Notes: generated by a model from the sequence alone, not told the origin. A stretch of 64,000 bases of DNA from Streptomyces sp. 130 (GCF_007096885.1 NZ_VJNO01000003.1:1-64000); one strand, 5' to 3'; positions 1 to 9,628 are shown, counted from the first letter of the stretch. Numbers and translations are program-made.

Positions 1-105
1 GTTCCTCTTCCCCACGAACAGAGCAACGAGCATCTGAGCTGACAGTCACACCATCAGCCGACTTCTGTTAGGACCTCTTAGCCGTCCACCCCGTTGGCGT
101 GCGCG

Positions 106-894
106 TCAGAGCGCGCCGAGTGCCTGACTGATGGCATCGGCGGCCTCGATGACCTCGCGCACGAGGGCGGGGCGCTGCCCCTCGGTGCCGGAACCGTCCC
201 CGAGCACCGAGGTCGGGCCCCAGAGCGAGATGGCGGCGACGATCTCCCCCGAAGCGTCACGGACCGGCGCGGCAAGGGACGCGCGGCCCAGGGCACGCTC
301 CTCGGCCTCGACGGCGTATCCGGTGCGCCGGACGGTCTCGATCTCGGCGTCGAGGAGGTCGTGGCTGGTGGTCGTGTACTCGGTGTGTGCGTCGAGCGGG
401 TCCCCCAGGAGCCTGCGGCGCTCCTTGGGGGCGATGCCGCCGAGCAGGCATTTGCCGATGCTCGTGGCATGCAGCGGGGCAGTATGTCCGGCCTGCGTAT
501 AGGACTTCGGGGCGCGCGTGCCCTCGAAATTGCACAAGAACATCAGCTCGCCGCCGCGGCGTACGGCCACATTGGCCCCCAGACCGGTGCGGGTGGCGAG
601 GCCCTGGAGCACCATGCGCGCGGCCCGGTGCACGGGGTGGCGGTTGGTGGCGGTGGCGGCCAGCGGGAGAAGGCCGAGGCTGAGGCGGTAGAGGTTGCTG
701 ACCGGATCGCGTTCGACCATGTCGAGGCGTTCCAGGGTGGACAGCAGGCGGGAGGTGGTCGAAGAGCCCAGACCTGTGAGCTCGGCGACGTCGGAGACCC
801 GGAGTTCGGGCCGGCCGCCGTCGAGTGCGCGCAGCACCGAGACCGCTCGTTCGACGCTCTGGTTCGTCGCTGCATCAGTCCCACGCGTAGCCAT
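106..894 (-). CDS. IclR-family transcriptional regulator
   Basis: A 262-residue protein with the IclR layout. The N-terminal winged helix-turn-helix runs over about residues 12-70 and includes LRVSDVAELTGLGSSTTSRL followed by the wing. The C-terminal effector-binding domain covers about 85-255 and includes the typical LHATSIGKCLLG and AISLWGP stretches. An upstream in-frame Met would add 15 residues of poor character, so I start at the Met before ATRGTDAA, directly after the IclR-like site at 909-932. IclR proteins bind a small aromatic or sugar-acid effector and often repress a neighbouring catabolic gene; the ligand cannot be read here. The esterase gene at 1094-2116 lies upstream on the same strand. 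Length is normal for the family. Confidence 0.9.
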   Translation of the reverse strand: MATRGTDAATNQSVERAVSVLRALDGGRPELRVSDVAELTGLGSSTTSRLLSTLERLDMVERDPVSNLYRLSLGLLPLAATATNRHPVHRAARMVLQGLATRTGLGANVAVRRGGELMFLCNFEGTRAPKSYTQAGHTAPLHATSIGKCLLGGIAPKERRRLLGDPLDAHTEYTTTSHDLLDAEIETVRRTGYAVEAEERALGRASLAAPVRDASGEIVAAISLWGPTSVLGDGSGTEGQRPALVREVIEAADAISQALGAL

Positions 895-908
895 GCCCCT
901 CCTTGCTC

Positions 909-932
909 TGCAAATGCCTTGCACATTCTGCA
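909..932. promoter_or_regulatory. IclR-like operator upstream of the IclR gene
   Basis: Three TGCA boxes are spaced TGCA-N7-TGCA-N5-TGCA, the last two forming the palindrome TGCACATTCTGCA. TGCA half-sites are common in IclR-family operators. The site sits about 15 bp upstream of the chosen start, which suggests autoregulation. This is inference from pattern and position only. Confidence 0.4.
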
Positions 933-1093
933 TCAGCATATCGCGCGTGATTGGCGCCCGTACCTGGAATCAGCGATCGTGGCGGTTCCTGCCCTGCGGG
1001 TCGGAGACATCGGCGGCATCACGGAACCGCCAGGTCACAGAGCGGGAGCCCGCGAGCGCCTCGGCCCGGCGGATTCGGCCGTACGGCAGGCGG

Positions 1094-2116
1094 TCAAACG
1101 GTGGGGCCAGGCACCACGGGGTCCACCCGCGACAGGAACTGTCGCTGGGCCTCCTCGAGAGCCGCCGTCTCGGCCGGCTCGCCCGGGTGGTCGAAGTGCC
1201 CCGCTCGCAGAACCAGGAGTTCGCGCGGCCCGGCCAGCGCGTTGTGCACCGCGAACTGTCCGGGCGGGGGCACATGGGGATCGAACACGGCTGCGCCCAC
1301 GTGTACGGGGATCTCGATGTGCCGGGCCGCCGTCGCGGCGTCGAAGTACGCAAGGACATCCAGCACCGAGGGGTCCTCGGCGAACCGCGTTCGGACCGAC
1401 TCGCCGCTGCCCGTGCACGGAAGTGTCACCCGCAGCGGATGATTGCCGAAGGTGGGCACCGTCAGGCCGGCGGCCCGGAAGCGGTCGTCCCACGGGAGCG
1501 CCAGCGCTCCGATGCCGCCGCCGAAACTCGTGCCCAGGTACGTCATCCGTCCAGCGGTCTCGGGCACCAGAAGCCGCAGCGCGGTGGCCGCGCACCAGAC
1601 GTCCGCCACGCACCCGCCGATGAGGTACGACTCCCGGGCGCCGATGCCGTGCAGGACGTGCCCCGCCGAATGCGAGGGAACGCCGGGCAGCAGGCTCCGC
1701 GTTCCGAGCCCGCGCAGGCAGGGCCAGATGGTCGCGGTCCCGGGCGGGGACTGCCAGGAGTCCGGGGCCGTCCGGCCGCCGTATCCGTGCGTCGAGACAC
1801 AGCCCTGGGTGACCCGGCCGTCGACGGGGACGGTCAGCCACCCACCGATACGGACGCCGTCGGTGGACGTGTACGAAACGTCGGCGACCCGCACGCCGTC
1901 CACCGTGGTCCAGGGGCCCTCGATCCGGGGCGCCGTGTCGACGCGCAGCGCGCTCGCGTGGCGCTCCCGCCAGAAGTCGGCGAAGTCATCCGGTCCTGAC
2001 GGCGCCTTCACCGCGAGGAGGCGCGGCAGGGCGTAGCCGTGGGTGGGGTCGAAGGGGAAATCGTGGGGCAGCGAGCCGAGTTCGTCAGTATGCGTCGGAA
2101 GTGGAGGGGTGGACAC
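1094..2116 (-). CDS. Acetyl-xylan-esterase-like alpha/beta hydrolase (AXE1 / cephalosporin-C deacetylase family)
   Basis: A 340-residue cytoplasmic serine hydrolase without a signal peptide. The nucleophile elbow is GTSFGGG at about residue 196, the probable acid is the Asp of VFDPHVPP near 281 and the probable base is the His of RAGHFDH near 309. The N-terminal part (DFADFWRERH, then a beta-sheet opening with YTSTDGVRIGGWLTVP) is typical of the AXE1 family, whose members remove acetyl groups from xylo-oligosaccharides or related esters. The GTG start has an AGGAGAG ribosome binding site. It fits a plant-polysaccharide theme with the decayed GH43 gene next door, but the natural substrate is not proven. 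Confidence 0.85.
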   Translation of the reverse strand: MSTPPLPTHTDELGSLPHDFPFDPTHGYALPRLLAVKAPSGPDDFADFWRERHASALRVDTAPRIEGPWTTVDGVRVADVSYTSTDGVRIGGWLTVPVDGRVTQGCVSTHGYGGRTAPDSWQSPPGTATIWPCLRGLGTRSLLPGVPSHSAGHVLHGIGARESYLIGGCVADVWCAATALRLLVPETAGRMTYLGTSFGGGIGALALPWDDRFRAAGLTVPTFGNHPLRVTLPCTGSGESVRTRFAEDPSVLDVLAYFDAATAARHIEIPVHVGAAVFDPHVPPPGQFAVHNALAGPRELLVLRAGHFDHPGEPAETAALEEAQRQFLSRVDPVVPGPTV

Positions 2117-2480
2117 GTTCTCTCCTGATTCGGTGTGCGAAGTGAGCAGTGCGTCTGCCCGGACGGGTTCTCGGCGCGACGTACCCCGCTGTGTCGACGC
2201 CCAGCACCTGCTACGGACCCCCCGCCCGTCGGCTCGACGGTCACGTTCCGCTGGGCGAGGTGGTCACGGGCAGCTGTTTCGATGCTTCGGAGACCGGGAC
2301 GCCAACGGCCCGTCGTTCGATCTCCTGGCTCGGGCCGGACGGGCGCATCGCGGCTCCGTCGCCGGACATCAGCACGAGGATTTCCCGGTGCCCGTCGGCT
2401 GAGTCCCCCTCGCGATCATCGTCGCCCGCGCGACCATACGGTGATCGGCCTGCGCCTTGCAACAGGCTGCGGCTCGGTGC
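2117..2480. other. Intergenic stretch without a convincing gene
   Basis: Open frames on both strands here have shadow-like composition. The stretch lies between the esterase start and the broken secreted-protein gene and may hold the lost remainder of that gene. No operator, repeat or RNA gene was recognised. Confidence 0.4.
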
Positions 2481-2666
2481 TCAGGCCGGTTCCGGGCCGG
2501 GTCCTCGCTGTCGGGTGGGTCCACGAGCGGGTTGGTGAACGTGGGGGCCCGCAGAGGCCGCCGCGCGCGAGGGACCGGTCAGGACGGACATGAGCAGGCT
2601 CACCAGCAGGGCTGACAGCAGCGCCGCGGCTCTTCGCCGGAAGCTGCTGGGACGGCCTGCCCGCAT
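2481..2666 (-). pseudogene. Truncated secreted protein: signal peptide plus start of a mature domain
   Basis: The ATG at 2666 has a GGGAGG ribosome binding site and opens a textbook signal peptide: a charged start with SSFRRR, a hydrophobic core AALLSALLVSLLMSVL and an Ala-rich cleavage region. The expected mature start (GPTFTNPLVDP, typical of secreted glycoside hydrolases) appears only if one C is dropped from a C5 run near 2545. As written the frame goes to Pro/Arg-rich nonsense, and even the corrected frame ends within about 45 residues. It lies 36 bp downstream of the GH43 pseudogene, so it was probably a second secreted carbohydrate-active enzyme that lost almost all of its catalytic domain. 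Confidence 0.6.
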
Positions 2667-2702
2667 GGAAGCCTCCCTGACGTCGGGGCAGCGGGCGGGC
2701 GG

Positions 2703-3600
2703 TCACCGCTGGTAGAAGGTGGCGTCGGCCCGGTCCGGGGTGGTGGCCGGCGGCTGGGTGCGGAGCAGGATGTGGGCATGCCGGATGTAGCGGCCGGGGG
2801 TGGCGGAGGACTCGTAGGAGACGCCGGCCGGATCGGCGAGGCCGAGGCGTTGGTGGAAGCTCGCGTCGTTCCTGAAGGCGGCGCTTCCATCGTTGCGGTC
2901 GACCCACACCTCGCCGTTGCCGCGGGTGTGCAGGTAGTAGCCGGGGAAGTTCACCGACTCCAGCGAGACGGTGCCCGAGCCCGCGAGGCCGGAGACGGTG
3001 CGGAACTGGGAGTCGGCGAGGTCGGTCACGTCCGGTTCGAGCCTGGCCCGGTAGTCGTAGTGCCGGACGTAGTGGTCGAGGTAGTTGTACGAGGACAGCC
3101 GAACAGGGGCGACGCCGTCGGCGACCGGGATGCCGAAGTTCGGTGTGCCGTCGGCGTTCCAGTACAGCTCTTGGACACGGGTCCGGCGGTTGGGGTCGTT
3201 CAGCGGGGCGCCGGTGATGTCCTTGTAGGAACGATCGTGGTAAACGAGGATGTCGCTCCTGCCGTCCTCGGAAACCGTGAACTGGTTGTGGCCGGGGTCG
3301 TATTGCGAGGTGGCGACGTTGCTGGTGAAGACCGGTGTGGGGCTCGCTGGTCCAGGAAGCCGGGTTCAGCAGGTCGGTGGAAGCGGACGCGGAGAGCAGC
3401 GCGAGGCAGTATCGGGAGTCGGTGGCGGAAGCTGAGTAGCTGAGGAACACCTTGCCCCCGTACTGGATCACGGCCGGGCCTTCGTTGGCCTTGTACCCGG
3501 CCGTCTCCCAGCCGTCTGCCAGTCGTAGATGGACCGGGACAACCGGACGGGGGTTCCCGTGATGGTCCACCAGCCCCTCACCACCGTCGACGCTGCCCTG
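2703..3600 (-). pseudogene. GH43-type arabinofuranosidase with AbfB (CBM42-like) domain, frameshifted and 5'-truncated
   Basis: Three consecutive reading frames rebuild one protein. The first gives TGTPVRLSRSIYDWQTAG, the second ETAGYKANEGPAVIQYGGK and FLSYSASATDSRYCLALL, the third DPGHNQFTVSEDGRSDILVY through DPNRRTRVQELYWNADG and an AbfB domain (VSLESVNFPGYYLH ... ADATFYQR) to the stop. These are characteristic of Streptomyces GH43 arabinanases/arabinofuranosidases. Frame one to two is broken by an 11-bp near-duplication at 3501-3522; frame two to three is broken near 3345. The N-terminal half of the propeller and any signal peptide are missing, so no active enzyme is expected. Confidence 0.75.
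3501..3522. repeat. 11-bp tandem near-duplication that breaks the GH43 frame
   Basis: CCGTCTCCCAG is followed immediately by CCGTCTGCCAG with one mismatch. On the minus strand the two copies encode DWQTAG and WETAG in different frames, so the duplication explains one of the two frameshifts. Confidence 0.75.
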
Positions 3601-4148
3601 CTCCGGCACAGCGAAGAACACGAGATAGGCCTGATGTACGGCTGCAGCGGCGACCTCGGACTGGACGGCCTCGACATGTACGCCCGCCCCGCCAGAGCCG
3701 GCGACACCGTCATCAGCGAAGCCCGCTTCTGCCGGAAGGACTGGGAGAACCACGGCTGGAGATTCTCTGAGCCCCGGGGTCGTGCTGGCCGCCCGATCGT
3801 GTGGACGTCCCCGTCGCTGCTGTTCAGCGTCAGAAAGCTCAGCGGCGCTGCTGCAGGCATCTTCGTCCGTGCTCAGCCGTGTCCGCGCGGTATGAAACCC
3901 CTATGGGCCAGCGGGCTGGACGAGGCCTCGGGCTGCGGGGCGCGAGACCAGCCATGGGCGTGCATCGTTTCGGTCTCACAGTCCTCGACCAGCTGGGGCA
4001 GTGCCCCGGGGTCGCGGCCGGCGTCCCGGTACCACCGGACAGACGCGCGAGCGGCAGAGCGGCCGGCGTCACAGGCCGAGCGGAACTTCAGCCAGTCGAC
4101 TTGGCAACCCAAAACACTCTGACCTGCCACGAACCTCGGCCGCACGAG
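3601..4148. other. Degenerate stretch between two pseudogenes
   Basis: A plus-strand frame at about 3550-3790 has natural-looking composition (GLDGLDMYARPARAGDTVIS, then RFCRKDWENHGWRFSEP) but no ribosome binding site and no family I recognise. A minus-strand frame (3873-4145) is similarly ambiguous. Both may be remains of other genes. No intact gene is supported. Confidence 0.35.
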
Positions 4149-4860
4149 TCATGCTTTCCGGCCTTCTCGGAGAGATGCGCGGCTGAGGCCGGCGGCTGTG
4201 AGGGAGAGAGCCACTGCTGCCACGGCCGTGGTCATCGCTGTTGTGCTGCCGCGCTGTTCCACCAGGGTGCCGACGACGACCGGGGCTAGCGAGGCGGCCC
4301 CTGTGGCGGCGAGTACCACGACGCTGATGACGCGTCCCTGGATATGGGCCGGGGGGGTGGTCGAGGCGAGGCGGCCGAAGAGGAGGGAGTTGACGGCCGG
4401 AGCCAGGAAGAGGCCTGCCGCGAGCGGGGCCACCATCAGGAGGGAACCGTTCAGCACGGAGCTCGCCACGAGCAGGGCCAGCAGCGTGCTGATGGCCGTC
4501 AGCAGCAGGTGGTGGAAGGGCAGCAGCCGCTGTATGCGGACCGCGCAGAGTGCGCCCAGCAGGCCACCGATCGCGATGCAGCCCCGGGCCAGACCGAGCT
4601 CCTTCGGGCTGTGGCCGGCGTCGGCGAGGGTCAGTACGGCCGAGAACTGCGCGCCGGTCAGCGCAAAGTTCACCGGCGCCGCCACGAGGATGACCGAGTG
4701 GAGGTAGGGACTCGTCAAGATCTGGCGCAGGCCCTCGATCGTGTCGTGGCGGAGCGACGTCTCGGCGCTTTCAGTCTGGTTCGGGTGGGAGGGCTTACGG
4801 ATGCAGGAGACCGCCAGGAGCAAGAGCAGGTAGCTCAGGGCGTCGAAGGTCCGCCAGCCG
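4149..4860 (-). pseudogene. C-terminal half of an MFS transporter
   Basis: About 235 residues corresponding to the second half of a major facilitator protein. It begins in the middle (FDALSYLLLLLAVSCIRKP) and continues through five or six hydrophobic helices such as SVILVAAPVNFALTGAQF, LGLARGCIAIGGLLGALCAV and VISVVVLAATGAASLAPVVV to a normal stop. The style resembles MFS_3/EntS-like exporters. The first six helices are absent; upstream the reading runs into unrelated sequence at about 4850-4860. A truncated MFS protein of this kind should be non-functional. Confidence 0.75.
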
Positions 4861-5450
4861 CTGGACTGCGTCCCCGTGTCCGTCCAGCGCGGCGTAGGCA
4901 CGCAGCTCCTCGACTCGGCCGCCTGCCGCACCATGGGCCGTCGCGGCGGTGGTCGGCCCGGATCCGGCCGGCGAGGAGCACGGCGGCCTCCTCGTCGCGG
5001 CCGGCAAGGGTGGCGACATCGACCAGTGCGGTGGCGAGCTCCCAGTTGTCGACGTGGGGCACGGGAAGTCGGAATGCCTCCTCGGCGCGGCCGTGCCGGG
5101 CGAGTAGCCGTGTGTAGGACTCCGGAGCCATCGGAAGCCCGGCTTCCATGCGGGTCCGAACGATGTCGATCGCCTCGTCGGCGCGGCCTCAGCTCTCCAG
5201 CAGTTCGGCGGTCGCTTCGACGCCTGTCCACCATCCCGTGGCGGTGTATGGGGCGAGCACCTCCAGCGCGTCGGCCTGCCGGCCCCGCTCCCCAGCCGCC
5301 GCGCCCACTCAAGCGCGCAGAATCGCTCCCCCGTCCGGCCCATTCCTCGACCACAGTCGCATGGCCGTGGTCGAGAAGGCGGAAGGCCAGTTCCGGCGGC
5401 ATGCAGCCGGACCGCGTCCGGGTCCGGGTCCGGGCCCGGGTCGGGTAGTC
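4861..5450 (-). pseudogene. Broken helical-repeat (TPR-like) protein
   Basis: Fragments in different frames join into one alpha-helical-repeat protein of a type common in Streptomyces: MPPELAFRLLDHGHATVVEE, then MEAGLPMAPESYTRLLARHG and RAEEAFRLPVPHVDNWELAT, then GRVEELRAYAALDGHGDAVQ. The repeated idea is 'G-R-x-E-E-A ... L'. At least two frameshifts and one in-frame stop interrupt it. Its 3' end abuts the truncated MFS gene, so a deletion probably fused the two remnants. Function unknown. Confidence 0.55.
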
Positions 5451-5533
5451 CAGATCAGCAAAGTCCACGGCCGCGAACCATAACGGTCGCGTCTGTACCC
5501 GGCGTAGACGTCGATCCCGGAGCGGTCCGTTGC

Positions 5534-6220
5534 TCAGGTGCGAGCCGAGACGAACTTCACGAGAGCGTCCGCTGCGGGACCGGAGGAGGCGGGGTTCTGG
5601 CCGGTGATGAGGAGGCCGTCCTGGACGACGTAAGGCTGCCAGTCCGCCTGCTTGGTGTAGTGGCCGCCGAGCTTTCTCAGTTCGTCCTCGACGAGGAAGG
5701 GAACGACTTCGGTGAGCTGGACGCCTTCCTCTTCCGTGTTCGTGAAGCCGGTGACCTTCCTGCCCTGTACGGCGCACGTGCCGTCCTCGTTTCGGGTGTG
5801 GCGCAGTACGCCGGGAGCGTGGCAGACCAGGGCGATTGGCTTGCCGGCGCGCAGGGTGGTCTCGATCAGGCGGGCGGAGTCCGCGTCCTCGGCGAGGTCC
5901 CACAGGGGGCCGTGGCCTCCTGGGTAGAAAAGGGTGTCGTAGTCGTCGGCGTTGACGGAGCCGAGGCGGATGGTGTTTGCCAGGGCTGTCATGGCTTCGG
6001 TGTCCGCTTCGAATCGGCGCGTCTGGTCGGTCTGGGCGTCGGGCTCGTTGCTCTTGGGGTCCAGCGGCGGTTGGCCGCCCTTCGGGGAAGCGAGGGTGAT
6101 CTTCCACCCTGCCTCCTTGAAGCGGTAGTAGGGGGCGGCGAGTTCTTCCAGCCAGAAGCCGGTGGCACGGCCGGTGTCGCCGAGCCGGTCGTGTGAGGTG
6201 AGGACGACGAGGACCTTCAT
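5534..6220 (-). CDS. DJ-1/PfpI-family protein (Hsp31-like glyoxalase III / deglycase type)
   Basis: A 228-residue protein with the DJ-1/PfpI flavodoxin-like fold. It starts with MKVLVVLTSHDRLGDTG behind a GAGGAG ribosome binding site; the longer open frame upstream has poor composition and is ignored. The nucleophile elbow is ALVCHAPG with Cys near residue 128, preceded by YDTLFYPGGHGPLWDL, which supplies the conserved glycine-rich strand and a glutamate/aspartate environment. The length and the insertion between strands resemble Hsp31-type members, which act as glutathione-independent glyoxalases or chaperones, rather than the 190-residue DJ-1 type. Intact and isolated among pseudogenes. Confidence 0.85.
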   Translation of the reverse strand: MKVLVVLTSHDRLGDTGRATGFWLEELAAPYYRFKEAGWKITLASPKGGQPPLDPKSNEPDAQTDQTRRFEADTEAMTALANTIRLGSVNADDYDTLFYPGGHGPLWDLAEDADSARLIETTLRAGKPIALVCHAPGVLRHTRNEDGTCAVQGRKVTGFTNTEEEGVQLTEVVPFLVEDELRKLGGHYTKQADWQPYVVQDGLLITGQNPASSGPAADALVKFVSART

Positions 6221-6854
6221 GATGATGTTCTCCTCAAGAGGATGCGAGTCTGAGTAGGCGAGCCGTGTTCGCGTCGTCGCGAAGAACTCGGTCACGGCCC
6301 GGTACCGGGCAGCACGAGCCGCCCGTGTTCGGAGAAGCCGAGGGAAGCCAAGGGGCAACTGGCTGCCCTCGACACTGTGGGGAGGGGGCATGCCTTGAGC
6401 GCGCTCTGGATCCCCGCGTTACGGGCTGTGGGCAGCGCCGGACATTCCCATGCACTCCGTTGCCCGTACCTACCAGGGCGCGTTCCATGACCTTCGGTCT
6501 TCCAGCAGTACACGCCTCGCTGTACCCGTCTTCGCCGCGCTCGACACCTTGCACTACGCGACTGGTCTACTCAGGTAGCGGGCGCGCCCGCAGGGCCACG
6601 GGGGCGAGCTGAGTATGGCAACGCCCATAACCGCCGCACATTCCCAGTGCTCGGCGCAGCCAGAGTCCACGGCCACCGATACAGTCCGACTTGTCACTCA
6701 AAGCAACGATCGAGCCTTGACACCTGGTTTCTCACGGCCGGAGGCGCGGGGCCCATGGGTCGTCGCAATCCTCAGGAGCGGGCTGGTCGGGGTGGAGCGG
6801 CTTTCGTGCGCAGTGGTGCAGTCCGGCTTCGCCGGATCTGCTGGCGGCGGCTAT
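6221..6854. other. Gene-poor spacer
   Basis: Open frames on both strands are rich in Pro, Arg and Ser and lack ribosome binding sites. A short minus-strand tail ending RVLRDDANTARLLRLASS could be the end of a lost gene. I see no RNA gene or repeat. Confidence 0.4.
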
Positions 6855-7530
6855 TCAGGGCAGGGCGTCCATGGTGTGAGCGCGCCCGTAGGTGCTGAGG
6901 TCGTCGGACGGTGCGCAGGTCGTCAGGTACGGGTTCGTGGGTGAGGCAGAGCCAGCCGATTGCGGCGGCCAGCTGGAATTCGGGCGCCTGCACCCGATCG
7001 CGCCAGTGTTCGCGCAGCCATCCGATGGCCGGGGGACGGGGGTTGGTTCGGGCGGCTTCGGCGGTGGCCAGGAGCAGGGCGGCACCCTGACGATGGGATG
7101 GTGCTCGGCCGCGAGCCGGGCGTGGAAGGAGGAGCGGACCGCGGGGTTGAGGTTTTGGGCGGTGGCCAGTGTGTAGGCGGCGTGGATGCGTATCGAGGGG
7201 TCGGGGTCGCCGAGGAGGGGCTGGAGGAGAGGAATGTCGGCGGTGATCGCGGCCCGGGCTGCGGTGATGGACCAGCCGGCAGGGTAGCCGGTCACCTCGA
7301 CGCCGTAGCCGTCGTACGGGTTGCTGTCCTGGGTGTCGGCGCGGTGGAGCAGCGGTTCGTCGCGGGAGGCGACGCCGAAGTGGCCGGCGCCTGCCGGGGC
7401 GGAGGCTTCCGCGAGCACGTCGGCGCGGTAGGGGTGGCGGGCACCGGCGGCGATGCGAATCAGGAACGGCATCGCGAGAACGGCCGCAGCCCGCACGTCA
7501 TTGGCGCACATGCCAGCCACAACGCCTCTG
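6855..7530 (-). pseudogene. HEAT-repeat protein, 5'-truncated and frameshifted
   Basis: The readable part contains HEAT-like helices: VLAMPFLIRIAAGARHPYR, then SITAARAAITADIPLLQPLL and DPSIRIHAAYTLATAQNLNP, which match an actinobacterial HEAT-repeat family that begins with an N-terminal helical domain not present here. Near 7085 the frame must change to read LLATAEAARTNP and EFQLAAAIGWLCLTHEP; near 6905 it must change back to reach GRAHTMDALP and an early stop. Two frameshifts, a lost start and a probable nonsense codon make this a relic. Original role unknown. Confidence 0.6.
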
Positions 7531-7777
7531 CTGGTACGACCACGGCAGTGGTTGCTGTGCATCAGGTGAATGGCTTCCCTGATACGAGGACCCTCCGGGA
7601 AATGCTCCCAGGGAACCTGGCATCGGGTCCGAACACGACGTGCGGCGGCGCCCAGCATGGCCCGGACCGCGCACCGCCCTCTTGCTCGCAAGGCGGTGAA
7701 GCAGGCCGTCTCTGTAGACCCCGCCGCACCTTCACCCGGTACGCCCTGTGCGCTCCTGGCCCTCGGGCGCCGCGGGA

Positions 7778-8167
7778 TCAGTTCAGAGGCGCGGGAGGCG
7801 GGGTGCCGTAGAAAGTGAGCGGCGGCCAGCCCTTGGACTGGGCGAGCGCGGACAACGCCTGGGCCACCTCGAGGGGGGTGATGTCCTGGGCGGACGGGTA
7901 ACCGTTCGGCTTGTCCACGCGGACCTTGAAGCTCATCTCCATCATCAGGTCGCTTTCGGCCATGGAGTGGTCGGCCCGGAACTCGGTGCCGTCCATGAAC
8001 TCGACGGGAGCCGTGCCGGACTCGGACGCCGACGCCTGTGTGGCCTTCGCCGCCGTGGCGGTTTCGTCCCGGCCGGCGGCCTCTGCCGTACCGGCGGTCG
8101 CAAACACCGCACCGGCCGCGGCTGTCCCCGTATATCCCAGCAGTGACCGTCTGGACATCTGCGACAT
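7778..8167 (-). CDS. Tat-exported hypothetical protein
   Basis: A 129-residue protein whose chosen Met gives a twin-arginine signal, MSQMSRRSLLGYTGTAAAGA, with a hydrophobic h-region and an Ala-rich cleavage zone near residue 32. The open frame continues 29 residues upstream, but that part would bury the signal, and GGAGGGG lies just before the chosen start. The mature part (about 95 residues) is acidic and has the stretch PVEFMDGTEFRADHSMAESD, then DITPLEVAQALSALAQSKGW near the end. No enzymatic motif is seen. Probably secreted as a folded small protein; function unknown. Confidence 0.7.
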   Translation of the reverse strand: MSQMSRRSLLGYTGTAAAGAVFATAGTAEAAGRDETATAAKATQASASESGTAPVEFMDGTEFRADHSMAESDLMMEMSFKVRVDKPNGYPSAQDITPLEVAQALSALAQSKGWPPLTFYGTPPPAPLN

Positions 8168-8359
8168 GATCCCCTCCTCCTGTCCGGTTCCCGGCGGTCG
8201 GGAACCGAAGTCGATCATAAGAACGAATGTCATGCGGTGGAAGGGACTTCGCATTCTTTGGGACCAAGGATGCGGGCGACGGCCTCCCGCGATGCCACCT
8301 GCGGCCCCCGCACACCAGACGCCAACCTGACCGGCCTCCCCACGGCCTCGAACAACCGC

Positions 8360-8905
8360 TCATCCGGCTGGGAGACGCCGGACGGAAGGCGGGCAGGCCT
8401 GGAGGCGATCGGGGAGCCGTACTCCGGTGAAGACATCCACCAGGCGACGGGGCCGGCCGGCCTTGCTGCCCCGACGCTTCAGCCAGCCACCGACGGCGGC
8501 GTAGCCGACCGCGCAACAGAACTCCACGGCGATATATGCGGCCCCGAGAATCAGTAGAGGAGCAGCGATAATCTCGGCGTCACTCGGCAGGAACTGAGGA
8601 CGAAAAACCGCAAAGAGAATAAAAGCTTCGGGGTTGGACGCAGCTACCAGGAACTCCTGCCGAGCAAGAGCCCACGCCCCACGCGCTTTCCCTCCGGGTC
8701 CGATCGACCGGGCCGGCCGTCCTCGTCTGGTCGGGCAGGCGCGGGTCGCCCGCGTAAGGCAGTGACGATCGTGCGCAGCCCGAGCCAGAGCAGGCAGGCC
8801 ACGCAACACCACTTCACCACGTTGAAGGCCACGGCGGACGCGGTGAGCACAGCGCAAAGGCCCGCCGCCACCGCCACCACCGTCAGGACGAACGCAGCGA
8901 AACGG
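8360..8905 (-). pseudogene. LysE/RhtB-type amino-acid exporter, frameshifted and truncated
   Basis: Two frames together give LysE-like helices. The first reads TVVAVAAGLCAVLTASAVAF and KWCCVACLLWLGLRTIVTAL; after a frameshift near 8680 the second reads RQEFLVAASNPEAFILFAVF followed by PLLILGAAYIAVEFCCAVGY and a short positively charged tail. The asparagine-proline of ASNPEAFILF is typical of the family. The first helices are lost where transposase-like sequence begins near 8915. No functional exporter is expected. Confidence 0.65.
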
Positions 8906-8914
8906 CCTGCGCGG

Positions 8915-9628
8915 AAAGCTGACCAAGCTCGCCGACCGCGGCTGGCTGCACAAACTGCCCGACGGCCGGTTCACCGTCCGCCCATTGACCCTGGCGGGAG
9001 CGCGAAAGGCGGCGCCTGGGAGCGTAACTGCAACGCCCCGGCGGCCGTTGGGATTATGTGACGAAAACCAAAGACCGGGCCGGGGGCGCCGTGTCCCTGG
9101 TTTACCAGTGCCGCCTGCCGCTGTCCACGCGCACCCTCATGGCCGGCGGTAACGACATCTCCGCCACCACCGTGCGCCGCTGGCGGACGAGCTGATCGGC
9201 CTGCTGGCCGCGAAGGCCCCACGCCTGGACCTCGCCCTGAAGAAGATCGCCCGGCGGGGCGGCGAGGTCGTCCTGATCGACGGCACCCTCATCCCCACCC
9301 AGCGCCGCACCGGGAAGGCGAACCCGCCGAACTACTCCGGCAAGCACCACCGTCACGGCCTGCACGTCCTCGCCCTGACCGACGAGGAGGGCCGGCTGAT
9401 CGGATATCCGCTGCCCGGCCCGGCCGCACCCACGACGTCACCGCCGCCCGCCGCGACCACCTGCTGGCCCACTTGCGCGCCGCCGGACGCGTCCCCGTCG
9501 AACGCGGCTTTGCCCACCTGAAGAACTGGCGGACCCTCACCAAGCTCCGTACTGACCCCGCCCGCGCCACCCACCTGTTTCGCGCGCTGCTCGTCCTGAC
9601 GAACATCGAGGCCACTACGGACCGTTGA
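8915..9628 (+). mobile_element. Decayed insertion-sequence remnant (DDE transposase)
   Basis: Plus-strand pieces match a DDE transposase common in Streptomyces: SLVYQCRLPLSTRTLMAGGN, then IGLLAAKAPRLDLALKKIAR and GEVVLIDGTLIPTQRRTGK (the first Asp of the catalytic triad in LIDGT), NYSGKHHRHGLHVLALTDEE and finally FAHLKNWRTLTKLRTDPARA with a normal stop. Internal sequence, including the second catalytic segment, is deleted and several frameshifts occur. A separate leading fragment (LTKLADRGWLHKLPDGRFT) may belong to another transposase. I could not define terminal repeats. Confidence 0.7.

Noticed and set aside
94..1623. Long plus-strand open frame opposite the IclR gene
   Set aside because: It is the antisense shadow of the IclR regulator and the esterase; composition and lack of a ribosome binding site argue against coding.
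3529..4122. Plus-strand 197-residue frame opposite the GH43 relic
   Set aside because: Only its first 80 residues look natural, there is no ribosome binding site and no family is recognised; recorded as a degenerate stretch instead of a gene.
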